Of a stretch of 64,000 nucleotides of DNA, positions 1-13,600 are shown one piece after another. The position numbers and the translations under genes are program-made. Origin of the DNA: Crambe crambe. Lineage: Eukaryota; Porifera; Demospongiae; Poecilosclerida; Crambeidae. Location: NCBI GenBank assembly GCA_963924555.1, contig OZ004593.1, positions 2,786,480 through 2,850,479 of the forward strand. Direction: 5' to 3'. How positions within the stretch are numbered: position 1 is the first letter of the stretch; each line of letters starts with the position of its first letter. The notes beneath the pieces were generated by a model. That model was given only the letters and a program-made list of their open reading frames with translations. It did not search any database and was not told where the DNA came from.

Positions 1-3000
1 ATTGGTGAGAATGTCACCATCTCCTGCTTCAGTGATCTCAATGTCCAAAGGCTGGAATGGGTCTTTGGCAATGTTGTGGTCACGAACTCCAGCAGCAAGC
101 AGGTTGATCTGACATTCAATCCAGTGCTGGAGTACCTTCACAACAGAGAGTATATCTGTAGGGGAGTCACATCATATGGAACACTGGAGAGGAGGATCAC
201 TGTTACCGTACACAGTGAGTTCAATAAAGCTAACTACTGTATCACAAAAAAGGGTAAAATTTTTATCGATTTTGTGTTTTTGGAAATGAACAAAGGAATT
301 TTTAACGGTTCGGACTTCAATTTTGCAAAAAAAATTAGCCCTATGGCTTTTATGATAACTGCTTTTATGAATGATTTTTTTCCCATTACTTTACTGCAGT
401 TCCAGCAACAGCTCTATCTCTGTCTATTTTATCCATGGGTAACCCAGTTGCTGGAAACATGTACGATATTTCATGCACCGCATCACTTTCGGAAGGGATC
501 CAGAGCACACCAATCTTTACCTGGTTAGACTCCAATGGCAGTAGAGTAGTGAGTGGTGATGGTATCATTGTTGGACCTCCTATGGCGAGTTCGTTGCCAA
601 TGGAGTTTATTGTCCTCCGAGGTTCACACAGTGGAAGATACACCTGCAATGTCACTCTCTTCTCTCTTGCTCTCCAAACACCCTTGACTTCAACTACCAG
701 CATAAACATCAACGTTCAATGTAAGTATTTGACATAACATTGATTGTAGAATTATTAGCTACAACAACGGTTTCAAACTATTGACATGCCAGTAGCATAT
801 TTTGAGGTGGTACAACTCAAGTATATAAGTGCATACTATGTGGGCATTAGTGGAGTTTAAAAAATCTGAAGTTGGTGGTAGAGTCATGTCGGGCATGTTT
901 GTTTTGGTCTTATGAATACATGCATATAATATGTGAATGTCAGTGTTATATTCCTATCAATTTTAGATGACCCTATCAGTGTGAACATTGTGAGTAGACC
1001 TTCAGGACCGGACATAAATGCCGCTGAGACCTTATCTCTCACCTGTCAAGCCAGTGGGGGAACTGGAGCATACAGCTACCAGTGGTCATCCAACTGCACT
1101 GGTAACTGCTTCTTAAGCAGTGGGAATGTGGTCACACAGACAGTTACTCATGATCCAGTGAGATCTGCTGACTCAGGTTTTTATACTTGCAGAGTGACAG
1201 ATAATGCTGGAAACAATGGCAGTAATTCTACTCAAATTCAAGTCATAGGTACATATGCTTATGGCATGGATCAGTACCTAATGCACTTCACTTTTACTGA
1301 CCTACCTTCACTATATTACAAAGCCTAACCTATACTTACAGCCTTACCTGTATTAACTGCATGCATTTACCTATGTATATTCACAGGTGCTGGATTTTTC
1401 TTAAGCAGCACTGGAAACATCCCAAATAATTCCATTCTGGAACCAAATTCTGGAGGGAGGATCTCCCAATCACAGTGCCTTTCTGGTTCCAATATGTCTG
1501 CTGTTGGAAACTGGGTCAGTCCAGGAAGAAGAAACCTGGCGACTGTTCAGAATGATCCCTTTGATATCATATTTGGAGACAGTAATAATCCTGGACAGCT
1601 CTTGATTGAAACACCAGTCACTAATCCTCCCATCACATCTAATCACGAGGGAGTGTACACATGTGTCATTCCTAATGAGAACAGTCGAAGTGAATACCTT
1701 CATATTGGGTTATACCTCAGTGCCAGTAAGTTTATTTATTCCCACATTACCCATGTAACTCTTCGTTTCCCTTTACGGGTATATTTTATTATGAGCACTT
1801 TACTTCATGTAGGGACACCGTCAGTTGCATCTTTAAGGGTAATGGATTCAGGCAACACTTCTGTGTTCACCCTCAACTGTATATCCATGGACTCTCCTGC
1901 TACCACTGTCATATGGACAAAGGATGGTGAAGTGTTATCTGGTTATGTTACCTATCAGATACTGAGAGATGGAAGGACAGCAACTTACGATTCCTTCCTA
2001 AACATCGAGGCTGCTACTCCTGATGAGCTAATTGGCACATACACCTGTCGAGTCCTCAACTCAGCTGGCCAATCAAACATGGAACAAATAACTATCCAAG
2101 GTACCGTATACAAGTTAATTTTGGTGGGCAATTTTTATTTGGCATTTGTACCATGGAAGGCATTTGGCAGACATAATTATTGGCAGTAGCGCGTTATCGT
2201 GCACCCGCGTGCACATTCTTATACCTCATGCATGTGCACATGCCAGGCTGGAGCAAGCCAAGAGCAAGTTAGGAGCAAGCCATGGAGTTTCACTTGACTA
2301 GTTGTGTTCGAGGCTATTACATATATACAAAGCTATCTGAAATCCAAATGTGGATGAGTTATTCAGCTGTCATAGGGAAGAAGGAAACTTGGAGGACCCA
2401 TACGCTATTGCGGTAATATCAGATGGCAACATATACATAGTTGACCACATTCCAAGATTGATATCAGCTACCTGCCGACTTCTTCAAGAACTTTTGAAGA
2501 GCCATCACAATCACAAAACGGCTATTATGTAGTCTTGCGTGTGCAGCTCATTGTTCCACGAGATACACTCGAGCCCAATCACGGCCCCTACCCCTATAGA
2601 ACTAGCTATAGATATTGGCAGACATTATTATTAAACGAACCGCCAAACCGTCAAATTTAATACACCGTCAAATTTCCAAATTTAACTCGTATACGGTATG
2701 TTAATGATTAGTGAGCATGAGTCTAGGGGTGTTTGGTTAAAACTTAGCTGTTAGTTTATAAAGTACTGTGCAATGATAATAATAGTCAGTTATAATAGCA
2801 CACACATCAAGCATCTAATAGTTGATAACCTCTCTATTCTTACTAGGCATTCAAATCACTGGAAATCAACCTTCATCTGTGGGTACCAGCTTGGAGCTGA
2901 CTTGTTCCTCTGACCTTCCCATCCTTATGGCTGAGTGGCTCCATAATGATGTAGTAGTCACACGGAATGTGTCTGGTGAGGCTTTACTGGTCATTCCTGC

Positions 3001-3092
3001 AGTCAACGACAGCCTACACAACAGGCTGTACATATGTAGGATCACGACTCCATATGGTGTGCAGGAGAGAAATACAACTATCACCACTATAG
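1..3092 (+). other. Exons 1-6: six N-terminal Ig-like domains of the giant receptor
   Basis: Exons 1-214, 400-720, 967-1248, 1387-1725, 1813-2100 and 2847-3092 each encode one Ig-like domain. Typical signals are a first Cys before the C strand (VTISC, YDISC, LSLTC, FTLNC, LELTC) and a Y[ITK]C close to the end (EYICR, RYTCN, FYTCR, VYTCV, TYTCR, LYICR). Exons 1 and 6 resemble each other (VTSYG and ITTPYG after the second Cys). Exon 3 has an additional cysteine pair between the canonical ones. Exon 4 is the most divergent domain and starts with an unusual Ser/Asn-rich stretch. Exon 1 is open from base 1, so the domain and gene continue upstream. Confidence 0.8.
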
Positions 3093-4636
3093 GTGTGTAC
3101 ACATCAGTATAATGGGATATCGTGTGTTGAGATATGCTATTATTCCTCTCATAGTTTCAGCTTCTTCTATAACAGTATCCACATCATCTGAAGGCACAGC
3201 AATAGTTGGAGGCACATACTCAATCACTTGTGCTGTGACAAAGCCAGCTGCTCTGTTGGCTGCACCAGACATAACTTGGATCAGTCCCAGTGGTAGTGAA
3301 ATCAGTGGCCAAATCAACACCACTCAGATTGGAAACACAACAGTCACATCAGTCACGTTGCAATTCAATCCACTTCTGCTATCACACAGTGGATTGTACA
3401 TGTGTGATGTATCAATTTCATCACCTGCGCTGTCAGCACCTTTGAATTTTACTTCCACTGCCCGAGTCTCCATTCAAAGTAAGTTGAAGATAGTTATGGC
3501 CATTAGTGAGAAACTGACTCTAGCAGGATATCCTGTGGAAGACCATTAGCAATGATCTTTAACCTTGTAAAAAAGCTATAATCTTTTCGTAGAATGATTT
3601 TTCGTTGAACTATGTATTTATCTGTTAGACGATTTTGTAGTTGATATAATATTATTAGCTATGTATCATGTTGTATCCTTCTGCTGCAGTTCCTCCACCA
3701 AGAGTTGATGTGACTACACTCCCTGGTAGTGGCCCCTTCTATGCTGGGAGTGCCCTAACTTTGAGATGTGCTGTAGATATTGATTTATTGGTTGATATTC
3801 CATATATGATCACAGTCATGTGGTTGAAATCTGGAAGAGTTATAGGCAATAATGAGCGCACAACCATTTCAAATGTCACACAGCTGTCTTCTTCCATGCA
3901 TGAAACTAGCCTTGGTTTGAGGCCCCTCAGCAGTACATCAGATACTGGAACCTACACGTGTCAGGTGGCAGTCAATTCCATTTCATCTCAATTCCTAGTA
4001 CTAGGAGCAAACCAAGCTGACATGGAAACTGTCAATGTGCAAGGTAATTACAATTTATCAAATTATTGTGGAAATGCATATGGTATCTGTATTGAAATGA
4101 GCAGAAATTGGAATAGAAAATCCAATTAGATTGGTCATGAGCAAAGTAATACATACAATGTTGTTGTAATTCTGTCTGTATATTCTGTGAAGGAATATTG
4201 ATTATAAAATTTATTTTTTTTAGATCCTGTTTTGGTAGTGGACATAAACCCTACAATTATAACTGTGTTGGATGTTGCCCCATTTGATGCGATCTTATTA
4301 GTGTGCAATGTCACACGGCCACCACAAGTGGTGAACATAACCAAGACAATCCTATGGACACAAACATCCTCTTCCGGGACTGTACGAATGCTGAACCACA
4401 ATGGAGTTGATACTAACATCACTAATGGCAGCCTAAGTAACTCCATGAGTACTAGTACACTTTCTATCTATGCCACCATGGCAGGAAGGTGGAGGTTCAC
4501 ATGTAATGCCAGCATGCAAGTACCTGGAGACCCTGTGATCTCATTTTCACAAACCTCAGAAGTAACTGTAAAAGGTGTGTGTAATATTGTAGCACTACTG
4601 TGGTTAAAATAGTTAAACATAATTATAGTCCTATCT

Positions 4637-4691
<55 letters not shown>

Positions 4692-7600
4692 TATTTAATC
4701 TTTTAGGAATGTCTCTTCCTATGCAACCGATTGGTGTGGTGCATACCACATTGAGTTCTGAGCTTGCCAACATTCAGTGGCTGGTACCAGCTATAGCTTA
4801 CACTCCAGAGAACTACACAGTCATCTACGGGAGAGATCCAACACTCCTCAATTACACAAGTGAAGTGATTGTTGGTACAAGCATCATCACGTCTACAAAT
4901 CTGATGTACTCGAGTACTTTGAGTGATCTAGAACCCAACACGACCTATTATTATCAGGTGATGGCAAGAAACAGTATCGGAGCAAACTCCAGCAATGTTC
5001 AACAAGTGGTAACACCATTACGTAGTAAGTATGTAAGATACAAAATTTACCATCAGAATTTACATAATGCAGGTGCTATACAGTGATCTTATCACATCTG
5101 TGATATCTATCCATAGTTTTTATGTACCTCCATTCTTTTCCAAAGAGTTTTGAACTCCTGATTGCATCTTCCTTCGTATTACAGTTCTGAGGGCATCTGT
5201 GAACAGCAGTGGAAATGCAACAGCAGGAGAGCTCTTCACTCTGATCTGTTCCATTACAAGAGTTATGAACATCACTGGAGATGTAATCCTCCAGTGGATT
5301 GGTCCCGATGGGACCCAAGTAGTGAGCAGAAGTCCATTAAGGGTAGGAGTTCCTCTCACTTCAGGAGCGACCACATCAATTTCCCTTCAATTCACCACTC
5401 TACTCACTTCCCATGGAGGAGAGTACACCTGTCGGGGGAATCTTGTGTCTCAGGGGATTATGTACACCATATCAGCACTTCAGGATGTGATAGTTCAAGG
5501 TACAGTACATAGAATGTCATAGTAACATGCATTTAATGATTCATGCTATAGCTACAGGACTCTTTATATTCAAATGAAAATTCGTTCCTTGCTTATTTTT
5601 CTTCCAGTTCCTGCACCCTCTGTTAGCATCACTGGAATTCCTTCTTTTCCCCTCTATGCTGGAACAAGTCTCTCATTGACTTGCACATTTGAGTTACACA
5701 GTATGATAGACAGTCAAGTGAGACTAAGTGGCATTTGGAGAAGGGGAGGAGTAACTCTCGGCTCGAATGGCCGTGTCAATGCTTCTGCAATTACTATTAT
5801 CCGTCCATCTGTGTATCAGACTACACTCACTATCAGTCCACTTAGCAACACATTGGATGATGGGCAATACACCTGCCAATCTACTATCCCATCAGATCCC
5901 TTTGTACTTTATGCTGATGCATCTCAGCAAGTTAGAGTCAGGATTGGAGGTAGACATGATCATGTAGCTATAACTAATAATATTATCTTTCATTATTTTT
6001 CCCCTTCAGAATTGCCTGCTCCTCTTATTTCAATCACCAGTGAAGGAAACTCAGTTGCCGGAGAGAATTACACCCTTATCTGCACTGTGTCTGTGGTTGA
6101 AGGTCTGGCCGATGGAGCTTCAATAGCTGCCTCTTGGACTGATGACAGGAGAAATCCTCTGCAGTCGGACATTTTGCAAACATCGAACACTAACACAACA
6201 TTGACTCTGGAATTCGTCCCATTGTTTTCATCACATGGAGGACGATATATGTGCAATGCCTCTATCATAGTTCCTATGATCTCAACAGTGAAAATGAGTT
6301 CAGAGCCTTATGACATCATCATTCAAAGTAACACGCTAATTGTGTTCATTGAAGTAGAATCTGATATTGAATCACTTAACTCCTTCACTAGATTTTTCCC
6401 CACCCCCATTTAAAATACTTAATAAGTGCATACCTAAATGAAAGCTTAGTTACTGTTCCTGTTTGAACACATTCATAAAGAATGGTGAGGGTATGGGCTT
6501 ATAGTATTAATAGTGTATACTGATAACTTTCTTTGTAGCTGCAATGAAAAATCACAAAGTTGTATTTTGTACCCGTAAATAGCTACGAGTTCCTTAAGGT
6601 ATACAATACACTTTAATATAATTTTTCACTTTCAGTTCCACTACTGGATGTTGGAGTGAGAGTGCGTCAATCAGAACCTCACATTGCCGGAATGACTGCA
6701 GCATTGCAGTGCTTCGTCAATTTGGATGATGCAATAGATACTCAGGTTGATATCGCTGTAGAATGGCAAAAAGATGGAGGAGAACTGAACGAAACGATCA
6801 GAGTTAGAGCATTGCCACCAGTTTTGGTGGGAGGATCTCACTATGATGCTTTGCTTCAGTTCAGTACTCTGAGCAGCAGCATTGACAGTGGCAACTACAT
6901 GTGCTTGGCTACAGTCTTCCCCACTGAAAGTGAAAGATACCTTATGAACAGAACTGATACGACCTCCTATATACTCAGTGTAACAGGTATGTTACTGTTC
7001 ACTAACTGCCAGTTATAGGCTAATATTAATCAGTGTTTCCCCATCAAAATCTATAGAGAATGAAAAGAACCCTGTAATACTGTACGTACTTGTCACTTAT
7101 GTTCCCTATGCCATAAGCCTGTACCTGTATGTATATTTATCTTAAGCTAGAAAATAAAAGGGGGAGCACCCGGGTACCCTTCTTTGGAGGAAACATGCAT
7201 GAGGGTCATGTAGTAGTAACTTCATTCAAAGAAAAGAAAACATAATTATGTACCCCCAAGCCTCCAAATTCATCTTATATTGCTGATCGCTACAGTCTGC
7301 ATTTATTCATTTACACAGATCCACTCCTAAATGCAACAGTGACACCATCGTCCTACTCAGGCACTGATATCTCTCCATTCAACACATTCAGTCTTAATTG
7401 TACAGCAGCAAAGCCAAGCAATGTCATTCCACCTCTACAGTTGAGCTGGTACCGCAATGAGGTGCAAGTAGATGACAGCGTTTCGGGTATAACTGTCATA
7501 GAGGATGAAATCAGTGGTGGTGTGGAGAAATCCATTGTGCTCACTGTGACTTCTGCCCGCACCTTCCATTCTGGGTTGTACACATGCAGTGCTACTGTCA

Positions 7601-10600
7601 GCATCCCTGACTCCAATGCAGTGACAGCAAACCAAACTGCCATTGTCACCATTACAGGTAAGTAAACATAAACAGTATCAAAAGTCTAGTGCTATTATAA
7701 AATGAGATAGCTAAAATTACTGCCATTATTTTTACTTCACAGGTCCATCTGCACCTCTCATTCCAACTGTTATTAGAAATGTAGCATATTCCGCACATGC
7801 TTCAATCACCTGGATAGTGACGTCTATTGCATACACGCCTGAGAACTATTTCATTGAATACGGACAGAGTGACGACACTCTGAATGTGAGGAGTGAGGTT
7901 GTTGGTGGCAGTACTAACCTTACTCAGACCAACCTGGCCTATTCTGCCAATATCACGGGACTGAGTCCATTCACACTGTACCATTACAGAATTGTTGCTA
8001 ATAACTCTTTTACTTCATCAAGGACAACAGTTCAAACATTTCGAACTCCTGAAGCAGGTATGTAAACTACCTAGCTACTATTTCTTGTGGAACAATTGAC
8101 TATTTGATTGATTTCTTTCTTAGCACCTACGGCACCACCAGACTCTTTCTCAATTGTCAGCATCAATGCTAGAAATGCCACTCTCTCTTGGACACTTCCC
8201 GAAGAAAGTGAAAGAAACGGGATGATTACAACTTACATGGTTGCCTGCACTGATGGAGATAGTGTTATGACCAACACACTCACAACTTCGAATTTCACTG
8301 CTACCATTGAAGGCCTAAGTCCCTTTTCCTTCTATATGTGCAATGTTACTGCCTCTACTAGAGTTGGTAGTGGTCCTGCAGCTAGTCTGAACTTTACAAC
8401 GGATGCTGATAGTAAGTAATGACAACATCTACAGACACTACAGTGGAACCACTTAACAAAGAAAAATCTTGAATGCCTTTGTGTATGCATTAACCTCTCT
8501 ATATACAAAGGACATGTCTTTGGTGGTTCCATTAAAATGATACTCATAAATTTGTCTGAGGTAAAATAATATTTTGATCCTGTAACAAAAATACAACTAT
8601 CCATCTCATACAGTACATAGCTGTATTCTGTGCTTTAACAAAATTATGATTTTGGTACAGTACCAGAAGATGTCCCAGTCAACATCCAGGTGATAGGAGG
8701 CAGTCCCTCATCTGTGTATGCCTCTTGGATCCCTCCATCCACTCCAAATGGCATCATCACCAGCTTCAACCTCTACTTGAACTACACTGATGGCTCTCCC
8801 ATTGCCTTAATACGCACCAATTCTTCCAGCACAAACTTCACTGTGATTGATTTGCAGCCTTATCAACTGGTCAGAGTGATGATCTCAGCCAGTACGGCAG
8901 CTGGAGAGGGTCCTGTGAGTGAGTCTGTTTCTGGAAGAGCAAGAGAACTAGGTATGAAAAGGTGTATTATGTATACTGAGATAACCAAGTAGTAATCTTG
9001 GAACTAGTCAATGTCATCCTATTTCTAAAGCAATAGCTTACGTAAATGTAACAGTTTTCCAACCTCCCTGGCTATATAGTCACTATGTACGGTTGCTAAC
9101 CATTTATTTCAAAAATAAAGGAGGTCTAAAATTTTTATTACGCATGCGTGTTATATACATATAGATGACAGATACTAGGTGAGTACAAAGGTCAAGATGA
9201 TAAGAGTCATCACATATTATAGCTACTGTTCCCTTATGATGAACGTTCCATCTTCTAAAGCATCAAGCTTATAGCTACGTACCATTATGCTAATCATCTA
9301 CAACCTCTATTCATAGTGATTATCTTTTACTTGCAGCCATTCTTCCACCGACTGTGAATATTGTTGAGGAGGGAGTGCCTGTTGCTGGAGAGACCTTCAC
9401 ACTACTCTGTAGAGTTGTTCTTCCCGATGGTCTAACAACTCAACCACAAATAACATGGATCTCACCTCAAGGAAATACTTTAACTTCTGAAGGAGAATTG
9501 ACAGTTGGCAATCAACTAGTAGTGGGGAACCCGTCCAGGTTGACCACATACATCATACAGTTCAGTCCACTTTTAACCTCTCATGGAGGGACATACACTT
9601 GCAAAGCGATTGTGAACTCTCCATTTGGAACTATAAGGCAATCTGCTACAAGGGCACAAAATCTCTCACTTGGAAGTGAGTTAGTGCTATATATAATAAG
9701 GAATGTCAATAACATGCATTTCTTATTCCCTCAATGCAGTTCCACCTCCCATGGTATCAATTCCCCCACCAATGTCCTTGGAATATGCTGGCAGCTTTAT
9801 ATCAGTCAATTGCAGCATTCAGCTGAGCAGTGCAGTTGATAGCCAAATGACTGTGACAACAGTGTGGAAGAAGAATGGGCGTGTGCTCACAAGTTCAGCA
9901 AATAGGACAGTATTAAGCACACTTGTAGTCAGCAATGCCTCTCTGTATCTTTCTCAAGTGGTCTTCAGTCCCTTACAGCTGAGAACTGATGATGGAGCAT
10001 ATGCTTGTGAAGTAGCTGTCAGTGCCAACAGTAATGACTTTGTGATGAACACTGGATCACGTTCAAACAACATAACACTACAAACTGCCAGTACGTATTT
10101 TGTGTTGAGATTATGGAGAAATGGGGAAAGTACTGCAATTACAAATAATTTGGGTTCCAAATTCAACCATATGAATTTCAAGAATAATGATCAATTTTGG
10201 TTCCAAAGTGCATCATGTACATTTTTTCTCAGTAGGCATGAAATATAAATAGAGTTACAAAATCACATAATTGTATGCACAACACATACACATTTCAGCT
10301 CCTACACTGACAGTAGTGATGCAGCCAGAGACTGGAACTGCCCTTGATACTCCTCCCTACAACACCTTCACTTTGAGGTGTGCTGCCAGTGCACCTGATA
10401 ACGTACTGCTACAGAAGTCATTTCAATGGAGAGAGGGAGGCAATGTGATCACAGATAATGGGAACACTGTCTTGATATCTCATCGTAACACCAACATGCC
10501 TCAAAGCATCAGTGAACTCACTGTGAGTGGTCTTTCCATGGGGAACCACTTGTACTTCTGTTCTGTCAGTATATCGGTCCCGGGAGGAGTGGATATCATT

Positions 10601-13600
10601 GTTCATGCAACTGGAACCATCACTGTCAAAGGTATATTGATGAAATTAAGGCTACATCCTCTGATAGCCAACTTGATGATTATTTTCAGAGTTGAATGTG
10701 AATAACTTTATAAAAATTCCCTGTAATATAAGTAGCCAGCTATTTCGCTATCACATGGCATAGCACTAAACCTATCCTATTGCTATTGATTTTACTAGCT
10801 CTATGGATCATTCTAATCAGAGTGTTTTCTATTACCAACATCATAACTCTATGCAGGCCAAAGTGTGCCAATACAACCAAGAAGGATACAAGCTGTGAAT
10901 GTGACTACATACTCGGCAACTCTGCAGTGGGTGACACCATACCTTGCCTACACTCAAGAGCAGTACACCATAAACTTTGGCACTACAAGAGACTCACTAA
11001 GTCAATCAAGTCCTGTTTTGAGCTCGACTACAGACATCTCTGCTTCTAATGTTACCTATGACATATCCATACAAGATCTATCCCCAAACACTGTGTATTA
11101 CTTCCAAATTCGCATTATGAACTCTTATGGGGAGACTACCACTGGAATTATGACATTCACAACATCGGAAGCTGGTAAAATCAATACTACCTTCATTATA
11201 ATGTCTATGAATTGTGTATTGTATCCACCAATTGCAGGACCCAGTAGTCCTCCTATGAACTTTGAAATAGTTGCTCTGGGTCCAGAGAGTGTTCGTGTTT
11301 CATGGGGTCCCCCACCGCAGGAAGCACAGAATGGGATCATCATTGCTTACACCCTCACTTGTCAGCCGGAGGAAATGATGACACTCCCCATGACATACCC
11401 TGCAGCAGGAAACTACATTCTAAATGGCTTCAGACCTGCTACTTCATACAACTGTACCGTGCTTGCTACCACATCTGGTGGGAGTGGACCTCCAGCACTT
11501 CAAACTGTTACACTCCCAAGTGGTGGTATGTATATCAGTACTAGAGCATAGGAATTAATTTTATAATACTTCAAACCATTACACTCAATGTGGGTATGTA
11601 GGGCTAGGGTTAAGCAATGGTTGTAGCTATGTGCTCCACAAATTAATATCACATGACTTCATTGAATAATAATTATCAAAATGTAGATAAGCCATCTATG
11701 ATTAATAATTATTCATTGTTGCTTGATATAGTTCCTGGTCCAGTCCTGGGATTGAGATTCACCAACATTTCAGCCACAGTCTTACAAATCTCATGGAATA
11801 GTCCCGAAATGACCAATGGAGTCATCCAGTTATACTCAGTGACAGTAGAGACTCGTACTGACTCTGTGTTTCAACGAAATGTTCCAGGGGAGCAAAGGAC
11901 CATCTTGGTTACCAACCTCAGTAAGCCTTTGGTACAAAGCACTGAAGTGCTAACCCTCAGTGCACACAGTTAATAACTCTGCTGTTATATAGAGTGCATG
12001 TAATGTATCTGTTTGCAGATATGTAATAGATCACAATGTACACGTATAGAATTATCTATTAAATTGGCATGTGCATTCCATATTGTTGAGTGAGCAGTGT
12101 CCATGCTACTTCAACAGCCTTAATTATTAACAAGGAGCATACAGTCAACTTCTCATTTCGAATTCCCAGCAATTATCAGAAGTTTAGCTACACATAGAAA
12201 TACTGCATGCAGCTGGCTACAAGTTTCATTATGCTATTGCTCTACGTCAGAGACACAGAGCTATAACCTATCAATGAGTAGGTAATCAGGGTTTTATAGA
12301 GGGGGTCGGAAACCTGGGATTTCCCCACTCAAGAAAAATCCCCCCTCCCAAAGAAATGCACGAATTATGTTTAAAATAATAACTAAACTCAATACTACAC
12401 AACATTGGCATTTGCTGATACTTATAAGAATGGTAGAAGAATTACTCCAAGACAAGTAGAATTTTCTTTCACACTTTGCGCGGGAGGGGGCACATCCCCC
12501 TACTGTCTACAGACAGACAGACACAGCTGACTACTAGGAAATAAATTTTGTTATTGTTTACAATTTTCATGTTTGTCATTACAGCTTACTTATAATTATT
12601 TTATACAAGGCAATGATTAATTTTCGTTGTTGTAGAACATGACCACGAATATTATATCAACATTGAAAAGTTCCCAAATTTGTTGTTTGTTTTTTTTTGT
12701 TGTTTTTTATGAGGGGTTACACAGATTGTGTAACTTAGAGCAATTGGCTATATCCAAACCTATAATTAGTATTTTTCTAGTATCACTATTGAGAGTCTTA
12801 ATTATAACACTTTTGCAGATAAATACATTCCCTATAATGTGTCAGTGAAGGCAAGCACTTCAGCAGGATTTGGACTCCCAACCAGCAATATCACATTCAC
12901 TGAAGAAGGAAGTAAGTCATTGATGATAACTATGGTGGAATTTTTGAAGGTGAAAGATGAAAGAGATAGTTAGGTACCACAAGTGAGGACACAAGACATA
13001 GAGAGTGTCCTTAATCAAGGGTTTCACCCTTTTAATATCATTTGCTGTATTCTTAGCTCCAAACACTGCTCCTAAGCAAGTCAGGATTAATCGACTGAAT
13101 GCCACACACATGAATATCTCCTGGGAAAAACTGACACTGGAAGAAGCCAGAGGATTCCTCACAGACTACACAATTACTTATGCTACTCTTGAGTCACGTC
13201 CCAGAAGAGATGTGAGGATGGAGATGGTTCACCCTGATAGTTCATACAAAGTCATTGGTGGTCTGGGATACACTGAGTCATACTCAGTCACTGTCAGTGC
13301 AAGTACTTCAGTAGGAGGAGTAAGCAGTGTTGCCATCTTATCTCAAGGTAAACCATTAAAATTTAAGCATCCTACCCGAGTCCTTACAATAAATGATCCA
13401 GACAGCTAGAGCCTTATTCCTGTTATTAGAGATCATTGTATAAAAGGGGCACTCTATATAGTCCCATTATACATGGCTAACCAGGTTCCAGCTAGTGTAT
13501 TGCATTAACAGTGATAATCATTTTGCTCTGTACAATAGCTCCTCCATATTCAACCTTCCAATTGAGAGTCACTGGAATAGATGACTGCTATCAATGGAGG

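Noticed and set aside
10780..11049. Cys-rich ORF overlapping FN3 exon 22
   Set aside because: The receptor frame in exon 22 is strongly supported by phase and domain pattern; this is an off-frame shadow.
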